A stretch of 64,000 bases of DNA from Streptomyces sp. NBC_00659 (GCF_036226925.1 NZ_CP109031.1:8742001-8806000); one strand, 5' to 3'; shown: positions 36,455-45,325, counted from the first letter of the stretch. Notes: generated from the sequence alone by a model not told the origin. Numbers and translations: made by a program.

Positions 36455-37792
36455 TCAGCGGCCGGTGGTACCCCGCCGAACCCGGGCCGTGCCCCTGCGC
36501 CGTTCCGTCCGCAGTTCCCGGAGATAGGCCTGCGCGTCCACCTGGATGGTGTGCCGGGTCGAGGTGACGTAGCGGTGTGCCAGCCTCGCGCGGTACGCGC
36601 CGGTCTCCTGGCGCATCCGCTCGGGTCCGGGCAGCGCGCAGCGGCCCTGGAGGAGATCGGCCACCCAGTGCGCCTGCGCCTCCGCGAGCGGCATGATCGC
36701 GCCGAGGGGCTGGACCAGTCCGATGAAGTAGAGGCCGGGACGGTCCGGCGCGACCACCCGGTGGTAGAGCTCGATGTCGTTGTCGGACGGATCGATCACC
36801 TCGTCCTCGAGGAACGGGAACGCGATGTCGTAGCCCGTGCAGTAGACGATCGCGTCGATCACCTCCTCGCTTCCGTCCTCGAACGTCACCCGGTCGCCCT
36901 CCAGCCGCACGGGAGCGGGTCTCACGGTGAGGTCGCCGTGGCCGAGGCGCGAGAGCAGGTCGTCGGAGATGGTCGGATGGGCGCCCAGCACGCGGTGCCG
37001 GGGCGTCGGCAGCCCGTAGTCCTTCAGCCGGCCCCGGCTGAGCCGCAGCAGAAGCCGCAGGCCTTGTTCCTGAACGGACAGCGGGGCCCGTGACAGCCAG
37101 GAGCCGGTGAGATGGTCGGTGGGCACGCCGAAGAGGTACTTGGGCAGGATGTGCGCACCGCGGCGCATGGCGAGGACCGTGCGCCGGGACACCCGTGAGG
37201 TCTCCACCGCGATGTCGCAGGCCGAGTTGCCGATGCCGAGGACGAGGACGCGTTTGTCGGCGAAGGGCTCCGGTGTCCGGTAGTCGTGCGAGTGCGTCTG
37301 CGAGCCGGTGAACTCCTCGGCTCCCGGAAGGGACGGCCGGGGCCAACGGGCCTTCCAGTGATGCCCGTTGGCGACGAGGACGGCATCGTAGACCCGTTCG
37401 GCGGTCTCACCCGAGTCCAGTTGGCGGGTCGTGACGCCCCACTTTCCGCCGGGCAGGGGTTCGGCGCGCACCACCTCGGTGCGGAACGCGATCGACGTCC
37501 GCAGCCCGAAGTGGTCCACGAAGCTGTCGAAGTACCGGGCGATGTGGAAGTGGCTGGGATAGACCGGACAGTCCTCCGGCATGGGGAAGCTCGCGTACTC
37601 CATGATCTGGCGCGAGGTGTTGATGTGCAGCGAGCGGTACGCGGACGACATCCCGTTGTCGTTCAGATAACGCCAGTTGCCGCCGACCTCGGAGCCGGTC
37701 TCGTAGCAGTCGTACGCGATCCCGCGCTCCGCCAGCACCTGGCAGGCGGCGATCCCGGACGAGCCCGCCCCGATCACACAGACCCTGTCCAT
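36455..37792 (-). CDS. Flavin-containing monooxygenase
   Basis: A 445-residue FAD/NADPH enzyme of the FMO group. The FAD site is VCVIGAGSSGIAACQVLAER, the NADPH site is RVLVLGIGNSACDIAVETSR, and between them stands GSQTHSHDYRTPEPF, close to the FMO/BVMO fingerprint FxGxxxHxxx(Y/K/W). It would oxygenate a nucleophilic N or S centre, or carry out a Baeyer-Villiger step on a ketone. ATG 37792 has AGGAAGGGG upstream. It is divergent from tetR and the GMC and decarboxylase genes, and the promoters on both sides carry the same 14-bp palindromes, so all four genes should form one regulon. Confidence 0.92.
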   Translation of the reverse strand: MDRVCVIGAGSSGIAACQVLAERGIAYDCYETGSEVGGNWRYLNDNGMSSAYRSLHINTSRQIMEYASFPMPEDCPVYPSHFHIARYFDSFVDHFGLRTSIAFRTEVVRAEPLPGGKWGVTTRQLDSGETAERVYDAVLVANGHHWKARWPRPSLPGAEEFTGSQTHSHDYRTPEPFADKRVLVLGIGNSACDIAVETSRVSRRTVLAMRRGAHILPKYLFGVPTDHLTGSWLSRAPLSVQEQGLRLLLRLSRGRLKDYGLPTPRHRVLGAHPTISDDLLSRLGHGDLTVRPAPVRLEGDRVTFEDGSEEVIDAIVYCTGYDIAFPFLEDEVIDPSDNDIELYHRVVAPDRPGLYFIGLVQPLGAIMPLAEAQAHWVADLLQGRCALPGPERMRQETGAYRARLAHRYVTSTRHTIQVDAQAYLRELRTERRRGTARVRRGTTGR

Positions 37793-37819
37793 GCCCGCCC
37801 CTTCCTGAACCCACGCCGG

Positions 37820-37849
37820 TGACCACCCGGTCACATGACCGGGCGGTCA
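37820..37849. promoter_or_regulatory. Paired TetR operators at the monooxygenase promoter
   Basis: Two 14-bp palindromic boxes sit two bases apart: TGACCACCCGGTCA (37820-37833, one imperfect position) and TGACCGGGCGGTCA (37836-37849, perfect). They start 28 bases upstream of the monooxygenase ATG. Confidence 0.85.
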
Positions 37850-38004
37850 CAGGCTGCTGTCCGTCGGGCCGCCGTGTCAATGACCCTGACGAGAGCGGGA
37901 GTTCGGGCATGCGAAGGCCCGACGATGCCGGACGCCGCGATCTGTGCCCGTCGACTCCCTTTCCTGCCGGACTCGTTGACAGGGTGCGTCCACCGCACCG
38001 ACGA

Positions 38005-38034
38005 TGACCGGGCGGTCACATGACCGCCCGGTCA
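38005..38034. promoter_or_regulatory. Paired TetR operators at the tetR promoter
   Basis: TGACCGGGCGGTCA (38005-38018) and TGACCGCCCGGTCA (38021-38034), again separated by CA. The 16-bp step matches the pair at 37820. The second box ends 15 bases before the tetR ATG. Confidence 0.87.
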
Positions 38035-38049
38035 TACGCAGGAGCACGC

Positions 38050-38700
38050 ATGCCCACTTCCACCTGGACCCGGCTGTCACCCGTGCGGCGCGAACGGGTC
38101 CTGGTCGCCGCGATGGACGAGTTCGGCACCCACGGCTACTCCACCGGAAGCCTCAATGTCATCGCCCGCGAGGCCGGTGTGGCCAAGGGCTCGCTGTTCC
38201 AGTACTTCGAGGGCAAGCTCGACCTGTTCGCCTACGTGGCCGAGCAGACCTCCCTGCGCGTCTACGCCGCCATGCGGCCCTGGCTCGACGGATACGACGG
38301 CTCCACGGAGTTCTCCCGCCATCTCACCGACGCCCTGGAGGCGTGGTTCGACTACTTCGCCGGCCACCCGCTGGAACGAGGGGTCACCGCGGCCACCAAC
38401 ATGGAACTCGACCCGGCCGTCCGCAACGCCGTACGCGCCCCGGTGCAGGACATGTACCTCGCCGGTCTGCGCCCCCTGGTCGAGCGGGCGGTCGAGACCG
38501 GCGACCTGCGCAAGGGGGCCGACGTCGACGCCCTGCTGTCCCTGCTGCTCGTCCTGTTGCCGCACCTCGCGCTCGCGGCCCACACCCTGGGCCTCGAAGG
38601 ACCGGTGCGCCTCGCGGGCGAACACCCGGAAGTCCGCCGGGCGAACATCGCCCGCCTGATCGGCCCGGTCCTCGCCGACTTCGTACCGAAGGGGCCCTGA
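38050..38700 (+). CDS. TetR-family regulator of the monooxygenase/GMC regulon
   Basis: A 216-residue TetR regulator (VLVAAMDEFGTHGYSTGSLN, IAREAGVAKGSLFQYFEGKL are the DNA-binding helices). AGGAG lies six bases before ATG 38050. Its stop shares one base with the GMC oxidoreductase start (TGATG), so the two are translationally coupled. Four copies of TGACC-N4-GGTCA at the two divergent promoters are its likely sites. The ligand is probably the substrate or product of the linked oxidoreductases, a lipophilic ketone or alcohol by inference. Confidence 0.92.
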   Translation: MPTSTWTRLSPVRRERVLVAAMDEFGTHGYSTGSLNVIAREAGVAKGSLFQYFEGKLDLFAYVAEQTSLRVYAAMRPWLDGYDGSTEFSRHLTDALEAWFDYFAGHPLERGVTAATNMELDPAVRNAVRAPVQDMYLAGLRPLVERAVETGDLRKGADVDALLSLLLVLLPHLALAAHTLGLEGPVRLAGEHPEVRRANIARLIGPVLADFVPKGP

Positions 38701-40412
38701 TGGACACACCCGACTACGACGTACTCGTCATCGGCTCCGGATTCGGCGGCAGCGTCACCGCGCTGCGCCTCACCGAGAAGGGGTACCGCGTCGGGATCCT
38801 GGAGGCAGGACGCCGCTTCGCCGACGACGACTTCCCCCGAACCTCCTGGCACGTGCGCGACTACCTCTTCGCCCCCCGCCTCGGCTGCACGGGCATCCTG
38901 CGCATGACGCTGCTCGGCGATGTCCTCGTCCTCACCGGCGCGGGCGTCGGCGGCGGCTCCCTCGGCTACGCCAACACGCTCTACGAGCCGCCGGACGCCT
39001 TCTACGAGGGCTCGCCGTGGGCCGCCATCACCGACTGGCGCGGCGAACTCGCGCCCTACTACGCCCAGGCCCGCCGCATGCTCGGTGTCACCGACAACCC
39101 CCTGTTCACCGACGCCGACCGGCTCCTGAAGGACACCGCGGACGACCTCGGCCGCGCGGACACCTTCAGGACCGTGCCGGTCGGCGTGTACTTCGGGCCG
39201 CCCGGCACGGCACCCGGCGCCCGCGTCGCGGACCCCTGGTTCGGCGGCGCGGGGCCGGACCGCAACGCCTGTCTGCACTGCGGCGCGTGCATGACGGGCT
39301 GTCGGCACAACGCGAAGAACACCTTGCCCAAGAACTATCTGGGCCTGGCCGAACGCGCCGGCGCCGAGGTGCTGGCCCTGCGCACCGTCACCGACGTCAC
39401 CCCGCGCGGTGAGGGCTGGGCCGTCACCTCGGTACGCACCGGCGCGGGCCCGCGTCGCCGTGTACGGACCCTGACCGCCCGGCACGTCGTCTTCGCGGCG
39501 GGCGCCCTCGGCACCCAGCGGTTGCTGCACCGGCTGCGGGAGGGCGGTTCCCTGCCGCGGGTGTCCCCCCGCCTCGGCCGGCTGACCCGCACCAACTCCG
39601 AGGCCATTCTCGGCGTGAGGGCCAGGGACAGGACCACCGACTTCAGCCGCGGCGTCGCCATCACCTCCTCCGTGCACCTCGACGAGAACACACACGTCGA
39701 GGCCGTCCGCTACGGCCGCGGGAGCAATCTGCTCGGACTGCTCGGCGCCATGCTCGTCGACCCCGTCCGCGGCCGCTCCCGGCTGCTCACCGGACTGGTC
39801 GCGATGGCACGCAACCTGCGTGACCTGCCCAGCCTGCACAACCCGCGCCGCTGGTCCCAGCAGACCGTCGTCCTGCTGGTCATGCAGTCCCTCGACAACT
39901 CGGTGACGACGTACCTCCGCCGCACCCTGACCGGGCGCAAGCGGCTGACCAGCCGCCCCGGCGAGGGCACCCCCAACCCGTCCTGGATACCCGCCGGGCA
40001 CCGGGCGGCCCGCACAGCGGCCGAGCGCATCGGCGGCCAGGCCTGCGGCACCTGGGGCGATCTGTTCGACATCCCCACCACCGGACACCTCATCGGCGGC
40101 TGCACCGTCGGCGAGACCCCGCAGACCGGTGTCGTCGACCCCTACCACCGGCTGCACGGACATCCGGGCCTGCACGTCATCGACGGCTCCACGATCTCGG
40201 CGAACCTCGGGGTGAACCCCTCCCTCACCATCACCGCCCTGGCCGAGCGGGCCGTCGCCCTGTGGCCCAACCGTGGCGAGGAGGACCCCCGGCCCGAACC
40301 CGGTCTGCCCTACCGCCGGGTGCGGCCGGTACCGCCGAGGCACCCCGCCGTGCCCACGGGCGCACCGGCGGCACTGCTGCTGGAACCCCCCACCGGAAAG
40401 GACACCCCGTGA
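38700..40412 (+). CDS. GMC-family FAD oxidoreductase (cholesterol-oxidase-like)
   Basis: A 570-residue FAD enzyme. FAD site: DVLVIGSGFGGSVTALRLTE. GMC features: VLTGAGVGGGSLGYANTLYE, then a C-terminal HLIGGCTVGETPQTGVVDPY and the His/Asn pair in STISANLGVNPSLTITALAE. A cysteine-rich segment (ACLHCGACMTGCRHNAKNTL) occurs in the cholesterol-oxidase-like GMC subgroup. No signal peptide is seen, so it acts inside the cell. It likely oxidises a hydroxyl (sterol-like or other) to a ketone. The start overlaps the tetR stop, and the end overlaps the decarboxylase-like gene by four bases. Confidence 0.92.
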   Translation: MDTPDYDVLVIGSGFGGSVTALRLTEKGYRVGILEAGRRFADDDFPRTSWHVRDYLFAPRLGCTGILRMTLLGDVLVLTGAGVGGGSLGYANTLYEPPDAFYEGSPWAAITDWRGELAPYYAQARRMLGVTDNPLFTDADRLLKDTADDLGRADTFRTVPVGVYFGPPGTAPGARVADPWFGGAGPDRNACLHCGACMTGCRHNAKNTLPKNYLGLAERAGAEVLALRTVTDVTPRGEGWAVTSVRTGAGPRRRVRTLTARHVVFAAGALGTQRLLHRLREGGSLPRVSPRLGRLTRTNSEAILGVRARDRTTDFSRGVAITSSVHLDENTHVEAVRYGRGSNLLGLLGAMLVDPVRGRSRLLTGLVAMARNLRDLPSLHNPRRWSQQTVVLLVMQSLDNSVTTYLRRTLTGRKRLTSRPGEGTPNPSWIPAGHRAARTAAERIGGQACGTWGDLFDIPTTGHLIGGCTVGETPQTGVVDPYHRLHGHPGLHVIDGSTISANLGVNPSLTITALAERAVALWPNRGEEDPRPEPGLPYRRVRPVPPRHPAVPTGAPAALLLEPPTGKDTP

Positions 40413-41059
40413 CGCCCTACCCCGAGGAACCCTGGCACCTGGCGGGCCAGATGTATCTGTCGCTGTGGCTGGTGCCGGCCCGCGAACTGCCCCCGGTGGC
40501 GGACGGCACCCGGCCGGTCACCATCGCCGGGCGCGGCGCGGTCGGCGCCGCCTGGGTCGTCTACGAGAACGACAGCGTCCTGCACTACAACGAACTGCTC
40601 CGGGCCGTCCTCGTACGCGACGGCCGCCGCCCGCGGGTCTGCGTCACCGACATCTGGGTGGACAGCGCCGCCTCGATGGCCGGCGGCAGGGAACTGTGGG
40701 GCATTCCGAAGGAGATGGCGGACTTCGAGATCGACCGGACCGCCGGCGTCCGGGCCGGCGCGGCGACGGACAAGGGCGTCCTGGCCGCCGCGTCCTTCGA
40801 ACCCGGCCGCCGGATGCCGGGCCGCTGGCCCCTCACCTACCGCGTCACGCAGACCCTCGACGGCGCGCTGAAGACCAGTTCCGTCCGCTCGCGCTCCGCC
40901 GTCCGAACGGCACGGGCCCGCTGGAGCGCGCAAGAGGACGGCCCGCTGGGGGAGTTGGGCCGCCGTCCGCCCCTTCTCAGCCTGGCCCTGGACGACTTCA
41001 CCATCCGGTTCGGCGACGCCGCCGCCGGCGCGTCCGCGCGGCAGGCACCCACGCCGTAG
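40409..41059 (+). CDS. Acetoacetate-decarboxylase-like protein
   Basis: A 216-residue protein of the acetoacetate decarboxylase (ADC) superfamily. The motif GGRELWGIPKEMADFEIDR holds the lysine that forms the Schiff base in ADC enzymes. The superfamily also has aldolases and cyclases, so decarboxylation is only one option. GTG 40409 overlaps the GMC stop (GTGA). It closes the tetR-GMC-ADC operon. With the divergent monooxygenase it suggests a short route: alcohol to ketone, then oxygenation and/or C-C bond cleavage. Confidence 0.88.
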   Translation: MTPYPEEPWHLAGQMYLSLWLVPARELPPVADGTRPVTIAGRGAVGAAWVVYENDSVLHYNELLRAVLVRDGRRPRVCVTDIWVDSAASMAGGRELWGIPKEMADFEIDRTAGVRAGAATDKGVLAAASFEPGRRMPGRWPLTYRVTQTLDGALKTSSVRSRSAVRTARARWSAQEDGPLGELGRRPPLLSLALDDFTIRFGDAAAGASARQAPTP

Positions 41060-41202
41060 CCGCGCGGGACCGTGTCCCGGCCGGCGTGATCCGTCGCCCA
41101 CCGTCACCCCCTGCTCATCGAGCGTACACACGCACGGTGAACCGGTGCGCGGGGGACGAGAGTTGGACAAGTGGAGGGCGATCAACCCCTGTTCCGGCGG
41201 CC

Positions 41203-41234
41203 TACCGGCCGGTATACAGACCAGGTTGGGTCTG
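41203..41234. promoter_or_regulatory. Adjacent palindromes upstream of the SGNH hydrolase
   Basis: TACCGGCCGGTA (41203-41214, perfect) is followed by CAGACC-AGGTTG-GGTCTG (41217-41234). They lie about 105-135 bases before the hydrolase start in an otherwise empty 279-bp gap, and could be operators or a 5-prime UTR structure. Confidence 0.5.
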
Positions 41235-41338
41235 CCGGGCAGGAGCCGTCCGGCCTGTCGCGGCGCCGCGAAAACCCGTGCGCCGCGGGACGCCGGTACC
41301 CGTTCAGCAGGCTGTCATGGCTTCAGGGGAGGGGCACG

Positions 41339-42265
41339 ATGAACGATCACACGCGGCCGGAAAACGCCGGTTCCAGGCGACGGGGCGCCCTGGCGCTGGG
41401 GGCCGCGCTGAGCAGCTGCGCGCTCGTCGCGGGCGTCGCGGCGGCGGTCCCCGCCGAAGCGGGCGAAGGGCACACGGCGCATGGTGTGGACTACGTCGCG
41501 CTCGGCGACTCGTACACCTCAGGGCCCCTGATCCCTCAGCAGGTCGACGCGAACTGCGCGCGCTCCGACCACAACTACCCGTCGATCACCGCGGCCGCCC
41601 GCAAGGTCGCCTCCTTCACGGACGTCAGTTGCTCCGGCGCGAAGACCGACGAGATGTGGAAGGCACAGGGGACCAACGGACCCCAGCTCGACGCGGTGAA
41701 GCACGGCACCGACCTGGTGACCCTGCAGATCGGCGGCAACGACATGGGCTTCGGCCCGATCATCTCCACCTGCGCCGGGCTCAGTTCGAAGGACCTCGCG
41801 GGCAACCCCTGTCAGCAGTACTACGGCGCCGCGGGCTACGACCAGCTCACCGTGAACATCCTCCAGACGGCTCCCAAGGTCGCCCGGGTGCTGCGTGAGA
41901 TACACGCCAGGGCGCCGCACGCCCGCGTGGTCGTCGTCGGCTACCCCGACCTCCTGCCCGACGACGGCAGCGGCTGCTACCCGACGGTGCCGTTCGCCGC
42001 GAAGGACTTCCCCTATCTGCGCGACACCGGCAAGCGGCTCAACCTGATGCTCCGCACCGTGGCCTTCCTGAACCGGGCCGAGTACGTGGACACCTACAGG
42101 CCCACCGTGGGCCACGACATGTGCAAGGCGCCCGCCGACCGCTGGATCGAGCCGCTGCGCCCGACCTCGCCCGCGGCTCCGGCCCACCCCAACGCCAAGG
42201 GCCAGGAGGCCATGGCGCGCGCGGTGCTGGCCGGGCTGGGCCGGGGAGCGGGCCACCGCGGCTGA
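41339..42265 (+). CDS. Secreted SGNH/GDSL esterase-lipase
   Basis: A 308-residue exported hydrolase. The signal peptide covers about residues 1-42 with a long N-region containing RR (SRRRGALALGAALSSCALVA). The SGNH blocks are visible: DYVALGDSYTSG (Ser), QIGGNDMGFG (Gly and Asn) and PAAPAHPNAKGQE (His). Cysteines occur in the pairs seen in Streptomyces secreted lipases. It hydrolyses esters outside the cell. ATG 41339 has GGGGAGGGG upstream. A perfect terminator follows. Confidence 0.93.
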   Translation: MNDHTRPENAGSRRRGALALGAALSSCALVAGVAAAVPAEAGEGHTAHGVDYVALGDSYTSGPLIPQQVDANCARSDHNYPSITAAARKVASFTDVSCSGAKTDEMWKAQGTNGPQLDAVKHGTDLVTLQIGGNDMGFGPIISTCAGLSSKDLAGNPCQQYYGAAGYDQLTVNILQTAPKVARVLREIHARAPHARVVVVGYPDLLPDDGSGCYPTVPFAAKDFPYLRDTGKRLNLMLRTVAFLNRAEYVDTYRPTVGHDMCKAPADRWIEPLRPTSPAAPAHPNAKGQEAMARAVLAGLGRGAGHRG

Positions 42266-42300
42266 CCGGTCCCGGTCTGCGTACCCGCCGGGTGAACCTC

Positions 42301-42334
42301 CCTGTCGGCGAGCGCGCGTGCGCTCGCCGACAGG
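42301..42334. terminator. Perfect hairpin terminator between esterase and GH16 genes
   Basis: CCTGTCGGCGAGCGC (42301-42315) pairs fully with GCGCTCGCCGACAGG (42320-42334) across a GCGT loop. It lies between convergent genes. Confidence 0.88.
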
Positions 42335-42351
42335 CCCTTCGGACGGCCGCG

Positions 42352-43785
42352 TCAGGGAGCCGGTACCTCGTCCACGAACGCGGTTCCGGCACCGCGGTAG
42401 GCGGCCACCTTCGAGGCGACCTGGGCCGGGGTGAGGACCTGGTCCTTGACGTGCAGGACGTAGTCGACCTGTTCGTTGTAGGCGCGGGCCCCGGTCGAGG
42501 TCTGCCCGGCGAGGTCGATCAGCCACTGGTTGAAGTTGATCGACATGGGCCGCTCGGGAAGGTACTGGGCGTCGTGGGTGCCGAACAGCTGTCCGTCGAT
42601 GTAGTACTTGATGCTGCCGCTGTCGATCGTCAGGACCAGGTCGTGCCAGCCGGCGTAGCTCCGGCGCGCCTCGGTGTGCTGGTTGACGGCCTGCCAGGGA
42701 TCGGGGTTGTACGTCTCCCAGGAGGTCGTGTAGAGGATGTTGCCCGGCTCGCCCCAGCCGCCGTTGGGCAGATACTCGAAGTCGTACTCGGCGTAGTCGT
42801 CGGCCATCGGCGCCGTGAGGTCGTTGATGGTGAAGAACGTCTGCACCAGGTGATCGCCGTCGGGGCCGGACTCGGGAGCGTCGGCGAACCTCACCCGCGC
42901 CGCGTAGGTGCCGTTCCTGAACTTCACGCTCCTGGAGACGACCTCGGTCTGCCGGGTGGACTCGGCGGTGCCCGAGGTCGACGTCTGGAGGTTCATCACC
43001 GTGTTGCCCGACACGACGGGGAACGTCACCTTGGAGGGGTCCCAGGTCGCGCCGGGAACCCCGGGACCGCCGGAGTTCGAGCGGACGTTCCAGCCGTGTG
43101 CGGAGATCGCGGGGTCGGTGTACGACGAGTAGGTGAAGTCGTCGAACAGCGCCTGGCCGCCGCCGGGCGGGTCGGTGGGGTCGGTGGGGTCGGTCGGATC
43201 CGTGGGGTCGTTGCCCGCGGGCGCCGTGCCCCACACGGTGGTTCCGGCGAGCTGGGCGGTGACCTTGCTCCAGTCCGCGTACGAGGTCTGCGCCCCGTTG
43301 AAGGAGTAGTCGTCCGCCTGTTTCACGGACTGCCAGTTGGACTGGTAGAAGCGCAGTTGCATGTCGCCGGTGTCGGCACCCGGAGCCAGCGCGCCGGCCG
43401 TGGAGGTGAAGCCGATCTCCAGGTACCTGTCCGCGGTTCCGGTGGGGTGGGCCAGTGTGCCGAACGTGCCGGTGATGTTCGCGCATCCCTTGACGGCCCA
43501 GGAACAGGCGAAGCGGTAGGCGGCGCCCGCCGAGTCCGCCTTGAAGTAGTAGCGGATCCTCACCTGGCTCAACTGCACCGACGCCGAGCCGGTGTTGCGC
43601 ACCTTGAACCAGGGCTCGCTCTGGTCGGCGGTGGCACCGCTCGCGCTGGTGCGGTACTGGACGGCGAGGCCTCCGGCCGCGGCGGCGGGGGCGGACATCG
43701 GAACGGCCACCAGGGCGGTGCCGCCCAGGAGGGCCGACAGGGCGAGGGCCACGCGGCGGCGGCCTGTGGACGGGCGGTTTCTCAT
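42352..43785 (-). CDS. Secreted CBM3-GH16 beta-glucanase
   Basis: A 477-residue exported enzyme. Signal peptide about 1-37. CBM3 carbohydrate-binding module about 38-190 (LAVQYRTSASGATADQSEPW; DYSFNGAQTSYADW). A Thr-Asp-Pro linker (repeated DPT) about 203-220. GH16 domain about 225-475 with the catalytic signature AEYDFEYLPNGGW (E-x-D-x-x-E spacing). It likely cleaves beta-1,3 or mixed beta-1,3/1,4 glucans while attached to a polymer such as cellulose. CBM3 in front of GH16 is a less usual order. ATG 43785 has GGAAGGAA upstream. Divergent from a GntR regulator with repeated ACCAGTT sites between. Confidence 0.92.
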   Translation of the reverse strand: MRNRPSTGRRRVALALSALLGGTALVAVPMSAPAAAAGGLAVQYRTSASGATADQSEPWFKVRNTGSASVQLSQVRIRYYFKADSAGAAYRFACSWAVKGCANITGTFGTLAHPTGTADRYLEIGFTSTAGALAPGADTGDMQLRFYQSNWQSVKQADDYSFNGAQTSYADWSKVTAQLAGTTVWGTAPAGNDPTDPTDPTDPTDPPGGGQALFDDFTYSSYTDPAISAHGWNVRSNSGGPGVPGATWDPSKVTFPVVSGNTVMNLQTSTSGTAESTRQTEVVSRSVKFRNGTYAARVRFADAPESGPDGDHLVQTFFTINDLTAPMADDYAEYDFEYLPNGGWGEPGNILYTTSWETYNPDPWQAVNQHTEARRSYAGWHDLVLTIDSGSIKYYIDGQLFGTHDAQYLPERPMSINFNQWLIDLAGQTSTGARAYNEQVDYVLHVKDQVLTPAQVASKVAAYRGAGTAFVDEVPAP

Positions 43786-43862
43786 GTGAGTTCCTTCCGG
43801 TGGGCTCCCGCGGGGCGCGGGAGGTGGGGGTGCTCAGGAACACGTGGAGTCATGCCGTGCTT

Positions 43863-43894
43863 GACCAGTTGACCGGTCGGCCTTACCAGTTGAC
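43863..43894. promoter_or_regulatory. ACCAGTT direct repeats, GH16 side
   Basis: GACCAGTTGA (43863-43872) and TACCAGTTGA (43884-43893) are 21 bp apart, about 78-108 bases before the GH16 start. They match the pair before the GntR gene. Confidence 0.7.
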
Positions 43895-44022
43895 GTCGCC
43901 TGAAAAGTGGCATAGACCAATGCGTCCGTCAACCCCCTTGTATTCAAGGGAAGTTGGCTGAAGAGGGCGGTGTGCGTCACCGTTGGGTCAAGCGAGCCGG
44001 AACCAATTCACGGGAATCGGCA

Positions 44023-44054
44023 GACCAGTTAGGGTCAGGGGCCATACCAGTTGG
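44023..44054. promoter_or_regulatory. ACCAGTT direct repeats, GntR side
   Basis: GACCAGTTAG (44023-44032) and TACCAGTTGG (44045-44054) are 22 bp apart and end 29 bases before the GntR start. The same G-then-T order of the first base as in the GH16-side pair suggests that the whole two-site block was copied or is functionally constrained. Confidence 0.7.
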
Positions 44055-44083
44055 CCGGCACAGACGACGAGAGAGGGTCCCGC

Positions 44084-44959
44084 ATGGAGATCGACTCCGC
44101 CGCCTCCCGCGCGGTACTCAAGCGGGAAAGGGTCCGGGACACGATCCTCGAACTCATCGAGGAACGCTGCCCCGGCGACGCCATCCCCTCCGAGCGCACG
44201 CTCTGCGCCCGACTCGGGGTGTCCCGCCCCACCTTGCGGGCGGCCGTGGACCAACTCGTGGTGGCCGGGCTCCTGGTGCGTGAGCACGGACGGGGCATGT
44301 TCGTGGCCGCCGAGAAGATCACGCAGGAACTCGTCCCGGACCGGCGGACGTTCAGCCTGCCCCGGGCCGCGGGTACATGGACCAGCAGGATCCTGGAGTT
44401 CAGCACGGTGTCCGCCGGTGCCCGGGTGGGCCGCAGGCTGCGCGTCTCTCCCGCTGCCGACATCCGGTACGTGGCACGGCTCCGCCTCGTCGACGGCTCG
44501 CCCATGGCCATCGAGTACCTGCACGTCCCCGCCGGCCTCGTGCCCGACCTGACCAGTGACGAACTGGAGAACGGCGACCTTTACGAGCACCTCGGCGAAC
44601 GGCACGGGATCCAGGTCAGCGAGGCGGTCCAGTCGATCGAGCCCACGGTCCTGACCCGCGACGAGGCGGGCCTGCTCGACGTGCCGGAGCTGTCCCCGGC
44701 GCTGCTGTTCGAGCGCCTCACCTCGGACGCCGCGGGCCGGCCGGTGGAGTACGTCCACTCGATCTACCGCGGGGACCGCTACCGCATCGTCTCCCGGCTG
44801 GCCCTCGGTCCCCGCTCCGGGCAGTCGTCATCCCGCGACGGACATCACCCCGGGATCCCGCCGGGTGACTTCCTGCCGGGTGAACCCGTCACCTTCTCCA
44901 CCCGGGGCGTGGTGGCCCGCGGCCTCTTCGGGCAGGGCGAGGGCGGCGGCGCGACGTGA
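44084..44959 (+). CDS. GntR/HutC-type regulator (UTRA domain)
   Basis: A 291-residue regulator. The winged helix is about 8-80 (IPSERTLCARLGVSRPTLRA). The UTRA ligand domain is about 100-245 (GRRLRVSPAADIRYVARLRL; SIYRGDRYRIVSRL). The HutC/UTRA branch includes DasR, which senses sugar phosphates. It has a 45-residue C-terminal extension beyond the usual end. ATG 44084 follows GAGAGGG. Opposite the GH16 gene and between matching ACCAGTT repeats, it likely represses the glucanase until a glucan-derived sugar is sensed. Confidence 0.92.
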   Translation: MEIDSAASRAVLKRERVRDTILELIEERCPGDAIPSERTLCARLGVSRPTLRAAVDQLVVAGLLVREHGRGMFVAAEKITQELVPDRRTFSLPRAAGTWTSRILEFSTVSAGARVGRRLRVSPAADIRYVARLRLVDGSPMAIEYLHVPAGLVPDLTSDELENGDLYEHLGERHGIQVSEAVQSIEPTVLTRDEAGLLDVPELSPALLFERLTSDAAGRPVEYVHSIYRGDRYRIVSRLALGPRSGQSSSRDGHHPGIPPGDFLPGEPVTFSTRGVVARGLFGQGEGGGAT

Positions 44960-45325
44960 CTGGCGAGCGGGGGTCCCGCGTCCGTCGCAGCGGCGCGCGG
45001 AGGCTCGGCCGCGGTGTCCGTCCGCCGCGACGCGGTGTGGCGCCTGGGCTAGTGTGAGCTGGACAACATACTCATCCCGGTCATTTCGTGCTGCCGATCG
45101 TTCTGTCACCCTCGTGCGTCCGCCGCTCGGTGCGGCCTGGCACGGAAGCTTGTGGCAGGCGGGACCCGAGGGCTGTCGCGGGGGAGTCTCCGCCGTACGC
45201 GTCGCCGATGCCACATGGTCCGACAGGGCAGGGGCGGGCCGCGCGCGAGGCCGACGGGTGCGGCGGAGCCGAAGCGACAGCGCCCGAAGCGCGGAATTCG
45301 GGACCAGATTCGAGAGGACCCGTAC
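44960..45325. other. 366-bp gap before the hydrolase gene
   Basis: A TAGTGT at 45050-45055 could be a -10 box, which would give a long leader of about 265 bases. I see no convincing ORF, operator or riboswitch in it. Confidence 0.35.

Noticed and set aside
45086..45325. Open frame upstream of the haloperoxidase-type hydrolase
   Set aside because: Arg/Pro/Gly-rich with no family start. The hydrolase fold begins right at 45326, which has its own ribosome site.
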